A program made the translations under genes and the position numbers. The notes below the pieces were generated by a model. The model did no database searches, was not told the origin of the DNA, and saw nothing but the letters and a program-made list of their open reading frames with translations. A DNA stretch of 64,000 nucleotides from Sulfurospirillum sp964466465 (lineage in GTDB: Bacteria; Campylobacterota; Campylobacteria; Campylobacterales; Sulfurospirillaceae): contig CAYXNJ010000002.1 of the NCBI GenBank assembly GCA_964466465.1, positions 1 to 64,000 of the forward strand, given 5' to 3'. Below are positions 52,636 to 61,138 of this stretch, piece after piece (positions within the stretch are counted from its first letter, which is position 1; each line of letters opens with the position of its first letter).

Positions 52636-53679
52636 TTATTTTTCGTCATTTCGATAGACACAAACGCGGTTTTTTCCACTCTTTTTAGCTCTATACATCG
52701 CCTCATCTGCTCGTTTGATCGCCTCTTCAAAAGCATGATTTTCAACTACACTTACGCCAAAACTGCATGTTACACGTAAAGACTCAATGCCCGTATCTGC
52801 GATACTTTGACGTATTTTTTCAGCGATTTGCGAACCTTTGTCTAATTCTGCTTCTACCCACATCACAAACTCTTCACCACCAAAACGGGCTATGACATCA
52901 CTGCCTCGAAGATTTGCCACAATGCGTCTGCTCACACCTTGCAAGACCTTATCACCTTTGTCATGCCCATAGGTGTCATTGATCGTTTTAAAATTATCGA
53001 TGTCTGCAAAAATAATGCAGCCATTTTTACCTTCTTGAAGCCTCTTTTGAAGGGTTTCATCAAAGCCATTGCGATTGAACAGTTGCGTAAGAGGGTCTTT
53101 TTGAGCCAAAGCTAAAATGCGTTCTCTCTCGCTCTGGCTCTTTTCGATAATGCGCAAATACTCCTTTGCTTCACGTTTCATTTGCACATAACACAGCGTA
53201 TCGTCTAGGTCATTTTCAACCCGAAATGCCGAGATAAAAACATCTTTATACCCAAGCTTGGATGTGCTTTTAAAGATGCCCGAAAACTCTTTAATGCGGT
53301 CTAACTCCTCTTTAAGAAGTACCTCTTTGGTATTGATGTAAAAGGAAGCTTGACTCTTTTGCAATTCTTCCAATTCAAGACCAAACAGAGCATGATGACT
53401 TCGGTTTTGCCAGATGTATTTTCCCGTATTATCCACAATGCTAATGGCATCATTGGAGTGCTCAAAAATCGTTTGAAACAAAATAAATTTCTGCCCAAAC
53501 GCATAAAAAAGCATATAGGCACACAGGCTTAAAAAGAGAATGAGAAGGATGAGCAACACGAAAAAAGCGCCTCTTTCTTCATAGCTTATCATCTGAGCTA
53601 TTTTACTAACAATGGTTCCTGCAATTCCTAGTGAAAAGAGACTGAGACCAATAAAAAGAGGTGTTTTTTTCGTGCGCAT
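52636..53679 (-). CDS. Membrane PAS-GGDEF diguanylate cyclase
   Basis: 347 aa. Two N-terminal helices (about 8-30 and 37-60), a PAS domain (AISIVDNTGKYIWQNRSHHA), and GGDEF with RFGGEEFVMW, DPLTQLFNR and DIDNFKTIND intact. Only 3 bases after the second feoB stop on the same strand, so it is transcribed with EAL-feoA-feoB. Would raise c-di-GMP. Confidence 0.9.
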   Translation of the reverse strand: MRTKKTPLFIGLSLFSLGIAGTIVSKIAQMISYEERGAFFVLLILLILFLSLCAYMLFYAFGQKFILFQTIFEHSNDAISIVDNTGKYIWQNRSHHALFGLELEELQKSQASFYINTKEVLLKEELDRIKEFSGIFKSTSKLGYKDVFISAFRVENDLDDTLCYVQMKREAKEYLRIIEKSQSERERILALAQKDPLTQLFNRNGFDETLQKRLQEGKNGCIIFADIDNFKTINDTYGHDKGDKVLQGVSRRIVANLRGSDVIARFGGEEFVMWVEAELDKGSQIAEKIRQSIADTGIESLRVTCSFGVSVVENHAFEEAIKRADEAMYRAKKSGKNRVCVYRNDEK

Positions 53680-53682
53680 TTT

Positions 53683-55707
53683 TTAGTATCCTATAAAAGC
53701 AAGCAGATGAACAACACTGTACGCCAAGACCCATGCCGTAATATTGGGGAAAAGCAGATACAACAGACGCCATTTTGTCTCTTTCACTTCACTAAAAAAA
53801 GCACCCATAGCGGCAAAACATGGCGAATAGACCATCATCAAAATCAAAAAAGCGATACCCGCTTTAAAATCAATAGACTCTCTCACCACCGCAATTAAAC
53901 CCTCGTTTGGCTCGCTATCTTCCAGTTCCACCGAATTAAGTGCGGCTAAAGTACCTACAGCAACCTCTTTAGCGGCAAGCCCCGTAATGGCGGCTATGCT
54001 CATCTTCCAATCAAACCCTAAAGGCTCAAAAACAGGCTCTATCGCCCGACCAATGGTTCCGATGTAGCTCTGCTCTAAAGGTACCGATACACCCTGCTCA
54101 TCCAGTGGATACGTACTTAAAAACCAGATCACCAGTGAAGCACTACCTATAAAAAGACCTGCACGTTTTAAGAACAGAATGGAGCGAATTTGAAGCTCTT
54201 TAAGAAGCGCTAGTAAGGAAGGTAAACGGTATTTTGGCATCTCCATCACAAACGGTTCGCTTTGACCCGAAAAAATAAGCCCTCTTAAGATGCGTGCCGC
54301 AATAAGCCCCAAAATAGCACCAATCACATAGATGGCAAACAGCAAATTCCCCGCATTTTCAGGCTCAAAAAAAGCACTCACAAACAACACATACACAGGC
54401 AATCTTGCGGAGCATGAAAAAAAGCTGATGACCAACATCGTGATGAGTTTATCTTTGGGATTTTTAAGTGTCTTGGTTGCGATGTAGGCAGGAATGGAAC
54501 ATCCAAAGCCCGTCACAAGGGGTATAAAACTCTTCCCATGCAAACCAAAGCGTTTAAAAATACCATCGAGCAAATACGCCGTTCGTGCCATATAGCCTGT
54601 CTGTTCTAACAGATTGATACCCAAAAACAAGATGATAATATTAGGCAAAAAGCCAATGACCGCTCCAATAGAAGGGATGACACCTTCGCTGATGGCTTGG
54701 TTGATGACACCCTCAGGTAGCGCATGTTTCACCACGTCCGCAAACGCTCCAACGACTTCCTCGATCCATCCCATAGGGATTTCACCTATGACAAACGTGA
54801 CTTGAAACAGAAGCCACATAATGGCAAAGAAGAGTGGCAATCCAAACAATTTGTGAATCAAAAGTGTGTCTATCTTGCGACTTAGCGTATCAAGGGAAGG
54901 TTGTTTCACAGCAATCGAAGATAAAAATTTGATAATAGAACTGCGTGCCGATGCCATCACAAAAGCATGGTTCTCTTCTGCTTCAAGAATCCCCAGTTTG
55001 GCTTGTTCATGCAGCAACACTTCGTAAAACTCTAAAAAGATGGGCTTATCGTGAATCAGTCGGTAGATGTCTTTATCATTTTCCAACAAACGAAGCGCGT
55101 AAAAACGCTTATGGGGCGCTAGCTCTTCATCTTTTTCCAAAAGTGCGCATAAGCGTTCCAATGCCATCTCGATATTGCGGTCATACACAAGATTGTGATT
55201 GGCTTCGCCAAAGGCGTGCATCTCTAATATCTTCTGAACCAGTGCATCAACACCCCGTTTTTCTTTAGCAGAGACCAACATGACAGGAACACCCAGTGCC
55301 TTTGAAAGCGTCACATTGTCGATGGCACCACCGCTTTTTTCAACCTCATCAATCATATTAAAGCACAAAATGACCTTGGTATCCAGCTCCAAGAGTTGCA
55401 AAGTCAAGTCAAGATTTTTGCTCACAGCGTTACTGTCGATGACGTTAATAATGAGATCATACGTCTCTTGCAGTAAAAAGTGCTTTGTTACCTCTTCATC
55501 AGGAGCATAGGCGTTCAGCGAATAAATCCCTGGCAGATCGGTGATGATAATCTCATACCCACCTCTGCTCACATGCACCTCTTTTTTCTCAACCGTTACA
55601 CCTGCAAAATTACCCACTTTAAAACTAGCCCCTGAAATGGCATTAATGAGCTCACTTTTACCTACATTTGGCTGACCAACGAGTGCTACACGAACAGTCT
55701 GGCTCAT
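53683..55707 (-). CDS. feoB: Ferrous iron transporter B (second copy)
   Basis: About 674 aa from the ATG at 55707, which overlaps the feoA stop (ATGA). G domain: GQPNVGKSELINA, DLPGIYSL and NMIDEV. Membrane core with VTGFGCSIPAYIATKTL and FSCSARLPVYVLF. Shorter than the first FeoB because it lacks the Ala/Glu/Lys-rich insert. The two copies are similar in the core, so they are probably old paralogues or one was acquired. Confidence 0.94.
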   Translation of the reverse strand: MSQTVRVALVGQPNVGKSELINAISGASFKVGNFAGVTVEKKEVHVSRGGYEIIITDLPGIYSLNAYAPDEEVTKHFLLQETYDLIINVIDSNAVSKNLDLTLQLLELDTKVILCFNMIDEVEKSGGAIDNVTLSKALGVPVMLVSAKEKRGVDALVQKILEMHAFGEANHNLVYDRNIEMALERLCALLEKDEELAPHKRFYALRLLENDKDIYRLIHDKPIFLEFYEVLLHEQAKLGILEAEENHAFVMASARSSIIKFLSSIAVKQPSLDTLSRKIDTLLIHKLFGLPLFFAIMWLLFQVTFVIGEIPMGWIEEVVGAFADVVKHALPEGVINQAISEGVIPSIGAVIGFLPNIIILFLGINLLEQTGYMARTAYLLDGIFKRFGLHGKSFIPLVTGFGCSIPAYIATKTLKNPKDKLITMLVISFFSCSARLPVYVLFVSAFFEPENAGNLLFAIYVIGAILGLIAARILRGLIFSGQSEPFVMEMPKYRLPSLLALLKELQIRSILFLKRAGLFIGSASLVIWFLSTYPLDEQGVSVPLEQSYIGTIGRAIEPVFEPLGFDWKMSIAAITGLAAKEVAVGTLAALNSVELEDSEPNEGLIAVVRESIDFKAGIAFLILMMVYSPCFAAMGAFFSEVKETKWRLLYLLFPNITAWVLAYSVVHLLAFIGY

Positions 55708-55931
55708 GCGCATTGCTCGATTAAAATGGCTTCGGCTTCTTCTTTACGAAGCGCTACAATGGTACTTTCCACACGCACATCAAAGGTTCCCTTGGCGATG
55801 GTCATGGCTAAAAGCGTGATGGAAGAACCAAGTGAAAATCCCATCGATAAAAGACGGTAACTTAAAGGTGCTTTGGCTGTAATTTTGGTGATGGTATAGC
55901 TCTGATTGAGCTTGGCTTCGGAGAGTTTCAT
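55704..55931 (-). CDS. feoA: Ferrous iron transport protein A (second copy)
   Basis: 75 aa FeoA-like SH3 protein (SYTITKITAKAPLSYRLLSM, GSSITLLAMTIAKGTFDVRV). Overlaps both neighbours by 4 bases, with an EAL gene upstream and feoB downstream, so stoichiometry is probably set by translational coupling. Confidence 0.9.
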   Translation of the reverse strand: MKLSEAKLNQSYTITKITAKAPLSYRLLSMGFSLGSSITLLAMTIAKGTFDVRVESTIVALRKEEAEAILIEQCA

Positions 55932-56677
55932 AGGGCATCTTTTGAGGTAAGATTGAGATGTTTAAAGATGTAACCTTGCACAAAATCAACGCCCAAAGAC
56001 TTTGCAATTCTAAAGTCCTCCTCACTCTCAACCCCCTCTAGCACACTCTTTTTACCTTGTGCTTTGGCAAAAGATAAAAAGCCTTTGAGAATCTCTTGAT
56101 AATCCTCGCATGCTCTAATTTTTGAAAGCCACGTACGGTCAAACTTTAAAAACTGTGCCCGCTTGGTAAGATCAAAGCAAAACGGTTTTTTATCATTGCC
56201 AATGTCATCTTGCGCGATGGGGATGCCACTTTTTTGAATCTCATCCAAGCAGTGTGAAAGCAGTGTGGTTTGCATATCATCCGTATTTTCAGTGACTTCA
56301 ATGCAAATATCTTGCACCTCTTCAAACAGATCATGCCAATACGCGATCTTCTCGCTATCGCTAAAATTATGCGGATCGATGTTGACAAACAACATACCAC
56401 CTTCTTGTGGGCGATGGGCTAATTGCATGATTTTTAAGGCACGCTCTAACCTGAAAAAAAGCTCTTTGACTTGATGCGCTACTTGAAGAATGGGTGTTGG
56501 AGGGATTTGTTTGCCATTTAAAACAAAACGAGCGAGTGCTTCGTAACCGTAAATATCGCCATTTTTCATATCGATGATGGGTTCATACTCGACCCAAAAA
56601 CTTTGTGTCTCGATGATGTTACGTATATCATCGTAATTAAGGAGTTGTTCATATGCGGGTGTTGGAATAGACATCAT
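55928..56677 (-). CDS. EAL-domain c-di-GMP phosphodiesterase candidate
   Basis: 249 aa, EAL domain only. Key residues: EAL at residues 46-48 (GYEALARF), N in FVNIDPHNF, E in CIEVTEN, the metal Asp pair in AQDDIGND, K in LKFDRTWL, E in LEGVESEED, Q in VQGYIF. Canonical Y-Q-P-I before EAL reads Y-E-P-I here, so the usual Gln is Glu. Activity is likely but not certain. First gene of the EAL-feoA-feoB-GGDEF operon; a sensor partner is not obvious. Confidence 0.88.
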   Translation of the reverse strand: MMSIPTPAYEQLLNYDDIRNIIETQSFWVEYEPIIDMKNGDIYGYEALARFVLNGKQIPPTPILQVAHQVKELFFRLERALKIMQLAHRPQEGGMLFVNIDPHNFSDSEKIAYWHDLFEEVQDICIEVTENTDDMQTTLLSHCLDEIQKSGIPIAQDDIGNDKKPFCFDLTKRAQFLKFDRTWLSKIRACEDYQEILKGFLSFAKAQGKKSVLEGVESEEDFRIAKSLGVDFVQGYIFKHLNLTSKDAL

Positions 56678-56701
56678 AAAACCTTTGGAAATAGCTAAAA
56701 T

Positions 56702-56725
56702 GAGCCCTAATGCACGTTAGGACTC
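56702..56725 (-). terminator. Terminator after the DUF2325 gene
   Basis: On the minus strand a 9-bp stem with one G-T pair (GAGTCCTAA / TTAGGGCTC) and a 6-base loop is followed by ATTTTAG. It separates the DUF2325 gene from the EAL operon. Confidence 0.65.
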
Positions 56726-56737
56726 AATATGAAGCGT

Positions 56738-57049
56738 TTATTTTTCGAGCATACATCCGCCATTAGGATTGTATTTTTTACAGAGTTCGCAAAAGACAGA
56801 GCTTTCACTTCGTTTCGCGCAGATAAATTCAATCGCTTTACGCTTGGCTTCGTTTTTGAATTTATTCATGGCATTATGGTTCAAGAAATTGGTGAGCATA
56901 ATCACCAACGTCACATCTTGCGGAATCTCTTTTTTTACCACAGAAGGATTTCTCGCATCCCAGTGCGTGACCTTCTCAAAAGAGAAATCCTGTAAAACAG
57001 AGGCTATGGAATCAATTTTATCGCCACCTATGACAAGTACTGCTGACAT
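56738..57049 (-). CDS. DUF2325 small protein
   Basis: 103 aa from the ATG at 57049 (AAGGAG 6 bases before; the GTG one codon up is less likely). DUF2325-type beginning SAVLVIGGDKIDSIASVL and a Rossmann-like VTHWDARNPS, IPQDVTLVIMLTNFLNHNAM. The C-terminus has a Cys cluster C-x2-C-x8-C (FCELCKKYNPNGGC) that could bind metal. A Fur-like box 14 bases before the start suggests iron control. Function unknown. Confidence 0.75.
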   Translation of the reverse strand: MSAVLVIGGDKIDSIASVLQDFSFEKVTHWDARNPSVVKKEIPQDVTLVIMLTNFLNHNAMNKFKNEAKRKAIEFICAKRSESSVFCELCKKYNPNGGCMLEK

Positions 57050-57062
57050 CACTTCTCCTTTT

Positions 57063-57077
57063 TGATAATTATTATTG
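57063..57077. promoter_or_regulatory. Fur-box-like site near DUF2325
   Basis: TGATAATTATTATTG matches 13 of 15 core positions (counting N as a match), 14 bases before the DUF2325 ATG on the minus strand. Confidence 0.65.
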
Positions 57078-57114
57078 AAATAATAGGATAGTTAACCTTA
57101 ATTTCTTTTAAATT

Positions 57115-57129
57115 TGAGAATAGTTATCA
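57115..57129. promoter_or_regulatory. Fur-box-like site before the NicO operon
   Basis: TGAGAATAGTTATCA matches 13 of 15 core positions (counting N as a match), 76 bases before the first NicO gene. With the site at 57063 it makes a divergent iron-controlled region. Confidence 0.65.
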
Positions 57130-57204
57130 GTTAAAGCAAAAATCTCTTTATCCTTTTTACAATGGGAGTTCGCTAAAATAACGTTTACTTATTTTGGAGC
57201 TACC

Positions 57205-57954
57205 ATGACACTCTCTTCCATTGCCCTTACGTTTGCCGAAGCCAATCGTTATTTCAATACCGAACTCTCTGCGCATTTTCGAGCTATTGATGAGGGAAGC
57301 CTTATGCCGATGCTGCTCATCTTCGCACTCTCTTTTGGGTATGGTGTCGTTCATGCCATAGGTCCAGGTCATGGCAAAGCCCTTGTAGCGGGTTATCTAC
57401 TTGCCAATCCTACCAAACGCTCACATGTGTTTCAAATAGGCTTTATGATCGCCATGGTTCATGCACTCTCTGCTCTTGTGGTAACCCTTAGTGCAACGTA
57501 TCTCATTCACATCAGCGCGATGAAACTTTTTCGCCAAGTCAATCCACCTTTGTTTCAAATCTCAGGAGCGCTTATCGTCCTTATGGGTTGTTGGCTGCTC
57601 TATGATGTGTGGCGTTCACGACGTATCACTAAAGAGAGTGTTCGCCCTCACAAAAGCCGTTTTGGTGTTGTGGTTTTAGCGGGCATTGTACCTTGCCCTG
57701 GTGTCATTACGCTCTGCTTTTTTGCCATCACCCTCAGCCACATGACTGTTGGTATTGTTGCAGCCGTCTTTATGAGCCTTGGCATGGGACTTACTATCTC
57801 ACTTGCAGGATTACTTGTGAGTAGTGTACAAAAAGCGCGTCCTATCGTAACACAACCACGTTGGTTCTGGGCACTGCGTTTTATAGGTGTTTTATGTGTT
57901 ATTGCTTTAGGGATTTGGTTCTTACTCAATCCTATGTCCACACGAGCGTTTTAG
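57205..57954 (+). CDS. NicO-family metal permease
   Basis: 249 aa, six helices. The metal-handling signature VVHAIGPGHGKALVAGYLL and GIVPCPGVITL are typical of NicO/RcnA-type exporters and HoxN relatives. Metal could be Ni, Co, Fe or Zn. Preceded by a Fur-like box, which is unusual for a nickel exporter. Followed after 3 bases by a larger relative, so the two probably work together. Confidence 0.85.
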   Translation: MTLSSIALTFAEANRYFNTELSAHFRAIDEGSLMPMLLIFALSFGYGVVHAIGPGHGKALVAGYLLANPTKRSHVFQIGFMIAMVHALSALVVTLSATYLIHISAMKLFRQVNPPLFQISGALIVLMGCWLLYDVWRSRRITKESVRPHKSRFGVVVLAGIVPCPGVITLCFFAITLSHMTVGIVAAVFMSLGMGLTISLAGLLVSSVQKARPIVTQPRWFWALRFIGVLCVIALGIWFLLNPMSTRAF

Positions 57955-57957
57955 TTC

Positions 57958-59376
57958 ATGTTGAAAAAATTTCTTTTAACCTTTCTGTTTTTAGTCTTAC
58001 CCTATCAGCTCTACGCCTGTGCCCTCTGCTCGCTTTATACCCCCTCTGCAACGGTGAGCATCAACCTAGAAGGCACACCTACGAAGATAGAAACCGTGAC
58101 ATTTCAATGGAGTTTTAGCCAAGATTTTATCAACACGCTTTTAGAGCGTTACGATGAGAACCATAATAAAAAGCTTGATCCTAAAGAGTTGGAACGCATT
58201 AAGGTCATTTTGGAAAATTACATTGCCAAACGCCATTATCTTACCAGCATTGAATGCCTAAGCGCATCACGCCCCAATCAAGAAGATATTAAAAAGCTTC
58301 CTCTTAAAATCATGAGTAAATCGTTTTGGCAAGAAGCAGATACTCTCAATTTTCGCTTTACCACTTCGCTAAATCAAGAAGTGACAACAGGCGATGAGCT
58401 TTCGTTTGTGATTGAAGATAAAGAAGAGTATTTTAAATTTTTAGTACATACGGTGACACATACGATTGCTGAGCCTTTTGCACTCGAATTTAATCTCTTT
58501 AACCACATCGCTTTTATGAAAATAACCAATGGCACAACGACTATCCAAGCCAAAGAGCTTCCAAAAGAAGTCATCACGCCACAACCGCAAGAGCAACCCA
58601 AAGAGATACCACCTTCAATGTCATGGTTACAATCGCGTCTTACGCATATGCAACAAAACATCCAAGAAGCCATCACCACGTTAAAAAATGAAAGTACATT
58701 CACAGCCTATGCCCTATTTTTGGGCATTTCTTTTTTATACGGACTGCTTCATGCCGCTGGACCTGGGCACGGTAAAGCGCTTGTCAGCTCTTACCTCTTT
58801 GCCTCCAAACATCGCTACAGCAAAGCCCTCAGCATGGCAGCACTCATTGGCATCGTGCATACCTTTGCGGCTTTTTTGCTCACCCTTGTCATTTACGCCT
58901 TGTTCGATCTTTTCTTTAATGCCTTTTTTACCAATGTCACCTATTATGCGACCAAACTCTCTGCACTCATCATTATAGGTATTGCGGGTTATTTGGTGTT
59001 GGGGAAAATCAAAGCGATGCGAAGTACTCCAAAAATTGTCTCGTTTTCAACACATCCTTTTGCGTGTCGCTGTTCAGCGTGTTCGCCCAAATCTCAAAGT
59101 AGCGATTGGGGCGTGGTACTCAGTGCAGGCATCATCCCCTGCCCTGGAACCATTACTATTTTTATTTTTGCGCTCAACACGGGAGCTTATCTTTTAGGCT
59201 TTTTAGCAGCCCTTAGCATGAGTCTTGGAATGAGTTGTGTTATCGCTCTAACTTCCCTAGCAGCGGTGTTTACTAAAAATCGTTTTCAAACCAAAAGCCC
59301 TAAAATGCTTATTTACAGCGAGATGATCAGTCTTGCCATTATGCTAAGCCTTGGCTTCATACTTCTCATTGCTTAA
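57958..59376 (+). CDS. DUF1007-NicO fusion metal transporter
   Basis: 472 aa. A signal peptide or anchor (MLKKFLLTFLFLVLPYQLYA) is followed by a DUF1007-like periplasmic domain with an EF-hand-like DENHNKKLDPKELE (residues about 63-76), then a linker and a six-helix NicO domain with LLHAAGPGHGKALVSSYLF, IIPCPGTITI and a Cys-rich loop FACRCSACSP. It thus fuses the partner of the following gene to a permease like the preceding one. The Cys-rich loop may bind metal. Confidence 0.85.
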   Translation: MLKKFLLTFLFLVLPYQLYACALCSLYTPSATVSINLEGTPTKIETVTFQWSFSQDFINTLLERYDENHNKKLDPKELERIKVILENYIAKRHYLTSIECLSASRPNQEDIKKLPLKIMSKSFWQEADTLNFRFTTSLNQEVTTGDELSFVIEDKEEYFKFLVHTVTHTIAEPFALEFNLFNHIAFMKITNGTTTIQAKELPKEVITPQPQEQPKEIPPSMSWLQSRLTHMQQNIQEAITTLKNESTFTAYALFLGISFLYGLLHAAGPGHGKALVSSYLFASKHRYSKALSMAALIGIVHTFAAFLLTLVIYALFDLFFNAFFTNVTYYATKLSALIIIGIAGYLVLGKIKAMRSTPKIVSFSTHPFACRCSACSPKSQSSDWGVVLSAGIIPCPGTITIFIFALNTGAYLLGFLAALSMSLGMSCVIALTSLAAVFTKNRFQTKSPKMLIYSEMISLAIMLSLGFILLIA

Positions 59377-59385
59377 GGAGCAGAT

Positions 59386-59901
59386 GTGTTTTTTCGCTTG
59401 ACTTTTTTTGCCTATTTTCTTAGCACCTTTTTAGGGGCACATCCCCATGTTTTTATCGATACCAAAGTAAATGTCTTACCTGAGAAGATCGTTTTAACAT
59501 GGAGTTTTGATGAGATGAGCTCTGCTATGCTAATGGACGATTACGATAAAAACAAAAACAAAAAACTGGATCCTGATGAAGTCGCTTTTATGGAAAAAGA
59601 TCACTTTAGAACATTAGAGCCTTACACCTACTTTACCCATATGTTTGATGGTAAAGATGAGTTTGATTTGAAACGTATTATCGAATTTACAGCCTCGTTT
59701 GAGAACAAAAAGCTTATCTATACCTTTGCGATTCCCAAGCCAAAATTTAAAAAATACGAACTACGTTTTTACGATGCGGAGATGTATGTAGCACTCATTG
59801 TGAAAAAAGAGTGGTTGCGCTGTTCTGAGGGCATTAAATGTAAAGTAGAGAGTTATGATGCGGACTTTTACTACGCTTACAAAGTCGTTGTTCAAGAATA
59901 A
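59386..59901 (+). CDS. DUF1007 periplasmic protein
   Basis: 171 aa with signal peptide (FFRLTFFAYFLSTFLGAHPH). The mature N-terminus AHPHVFIDTKV, rich in His, and an EF-hand-like DYDKNKNKKLDPDEVAF match DUF1007, which is found beside NicO permeases and proposed to deliver metal. Third gene of the NicO operon, followed by a strong terminator. Confidence 0.85.
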   Translation: MFFRLTFFAYFLSTFLGAHPHVFIDTKVNVLPEKIVLTWSFDEMSSAMLMDDYDKNKNKKLDPDEVAFMEKDHFRTLEPYTYFTHMFDGKDEFDLKRIIEFTASFENKKLIYTFAIPKPKFKKYELRFYDAEMYVALIVKKEWLRCSEGIKCKVESYDADFYYAYKVVVQE

Positions 59902-59902
59902 T

Positions 59903-59923
59903 GAGAAGGCAAAATGCCTTCTC
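59903..59923 (+). terminator. Intrinsic terminator of the NicO/DUF1007 operon
   Basis: A 9-bp perfect stem GAGAAGGCA/TGCCTTCTC with a 3-base loop, followed by TTATTTT. It lies 2 bases after the DUF1007 stop. Confidence 0.9.
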
Positions 59924-60050
59924 TTATTTTAGCACGTGCATTTGCAAAAAAGCAGACGCTCTTTCGCACTTTTTTTGCTATCTGTTTCAACTTTTTTTGA
60001 TTGTATGAAAGGCACAGTGTTCGATTGAACATTTACACTCAAGTACGCAC

Positions 60051-60557
60051 TCATGCACACACCTTTAATGAAGCGTTTAACTGCTCGCACCATGTTGCGA
60101 TACGGTTATCGCTTAGTTCACTTTGATTGTCTTCATCAAGGGCGAGTCCCACAAATTTACCGTCAATCACGGAAGCCGAACTCTCATAGGAGTAGCCTTT
60201 GTCTTCCCATGCACCAATGACTTTAGCCCCTTTTTCGACCACCATGTCGTATATAAGACGCATACCACTCACAAAATCACTTCCATACCCTTCTTGATCT
60301 CCTAGCCCAAAAAGAGCTACGACTTTACCACTGAGGTCGGCAGATTTGAGGTGGCTCATAAAGCTATCCCAGTCATCTTGCAAATCACCGTCGTACCATG
60401 TCGATGTGCCTAAAATGAGCATGTCATATTTGGCAAGATCATCACCATTTTTGAGTTTACCCACATCGTAAATATCGGCATTCAAATGCTTTTGAATTTT
60501 CAAAGCCGCATCAGCAGTATTGCCATTGGTGCTTCCGTAAAAAATAGCTGTTTTCAT
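60051..60557 (-). CDS. fldA: Flavodoxin
   Basis: 168 aa from the ATG at 60557 (AAAGGAG 10 bases before). Long-chain flavodoxin: FMN phosphate loop IFYGSTNGNTADAA, LGTSTWYDGDLQDDW and GLGDQEGYGSDFVSG. Serves as a low-potential electron carrier, replacing ferredoxin in iron shortage. A Fur-like box precedes the upstream gene of this operon. Confidence 0.95.
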   Translation of the reverse strand: MKTAIFYGSTNGNTADAALKIQKHLNADIYDVGKLKNGDDLAKYDMLILGTSTWYDGDLQDDWDSFMSHLKSADLSGKVVALFGLGDQEGYGSDFVSGMRLIYDMVVEKGAKVIGAWEDKGYSYESSASVIDGKFVGLALDEDNQSELSDNRIATWCEQLNASLKVCA

Positions 60558-60583
60558 ATAACTCATTCTCCTTTAGTTAAGAT

Positions 60584-61030
60584 TTAATAGATGGTATAAG
60601 GGACTAATTTTAGGGTGTATTCAATGCCTAGAGCATCCAGTTTTGGGCTACGAATCGGCACATGCTTTCTGAAATTTTCATTTCTAGGAAAGAGCAGATA
60701 GATGTGCTTGCACTCTTGTGATTCCAAGAGATCAATCGCACGGTTTATCTCTTCATGTGCTTCAAGGTCAACCCTATGCTCAATCGTTTTCCATGTTGGA
60801 TACAAGTGTAATGCCTCAGCACACTCATCACTTTGAATCACAATGCGTGAGCTCTCCTGAGTGATTGCGATATGAGGGTTTTGTCGTTTGACACGGCTAA
60901 ACACATGGTGCGTAAAAAGCTCATAACTGTTGATGGTAAAGCAAAGATTGGGATGCTTCGCAAGCAATGCCAAATCTTGACTGTCAAAACGTTTGCTGAT
61001 TTCATGTAGGGTTGAATGCGCTTCGGACAT
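60584..61030 (-). CDS. Unknown soluble protein co-encoded with flavodoxin
   Basis: 148 aa with no recognised family. Features: FTINSYELFTHHVFSRVKRQ, an acidic EHRVDLEAHEEINRAIDLLE helix and KHIYLLFPRNENFRKHVP. No signal peptide. It precedes flavodoxin by 27 bases, and a Fur-like box lies 26 bases before its ATG, so iron-starvation induction and a role linked to flavodoxin are inferred. Confidence 0.6.
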   Translation of the reverse strand: MSEAHSTLHEISKRFDSQDLALLAKHPNLCFTINSYELFTHHVFSRVKRQNPHIAITQESSRIVIQSDECAEALHLYPTWKTIEHRVDLEAHEEINRAIDLLESQECKHIYLLFPRNENFRKHVPIRSPKLDALGIEYTLKLVPYTIY

Positions 61031-61055
61031 CGGTCACCTCTTTTTGTTTTTGAAA

Positions 61056-61070
61056 TGATAACCGTTTTCA
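61056..61070. promoter_or_regulatory. Fur-box-like site before the unknown/flavodoxin operon
   Basis: TGATAACCGTTTTCA matches 12 of 15 core positions (counting N as a match) and lies in a larger A/T-rich near-palindrome (TGAAAT...TTTCA). Confidence 0.5.
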
Positions 61071-61138
61071 AATAAGAAGTCAATATCTTTTTATTCAATT
61101 CGCTGTAAAATATTCTTTTAACTTGTAAGGAGGCGTTT

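Noticed and set aside
57205..59901. Dedicated nickel/cobalt efflux operon (rcnA).
   Set aside because: No RcnR-type regulator is adjacent and Fur-like boxes precede it, so exporter identity is left open.
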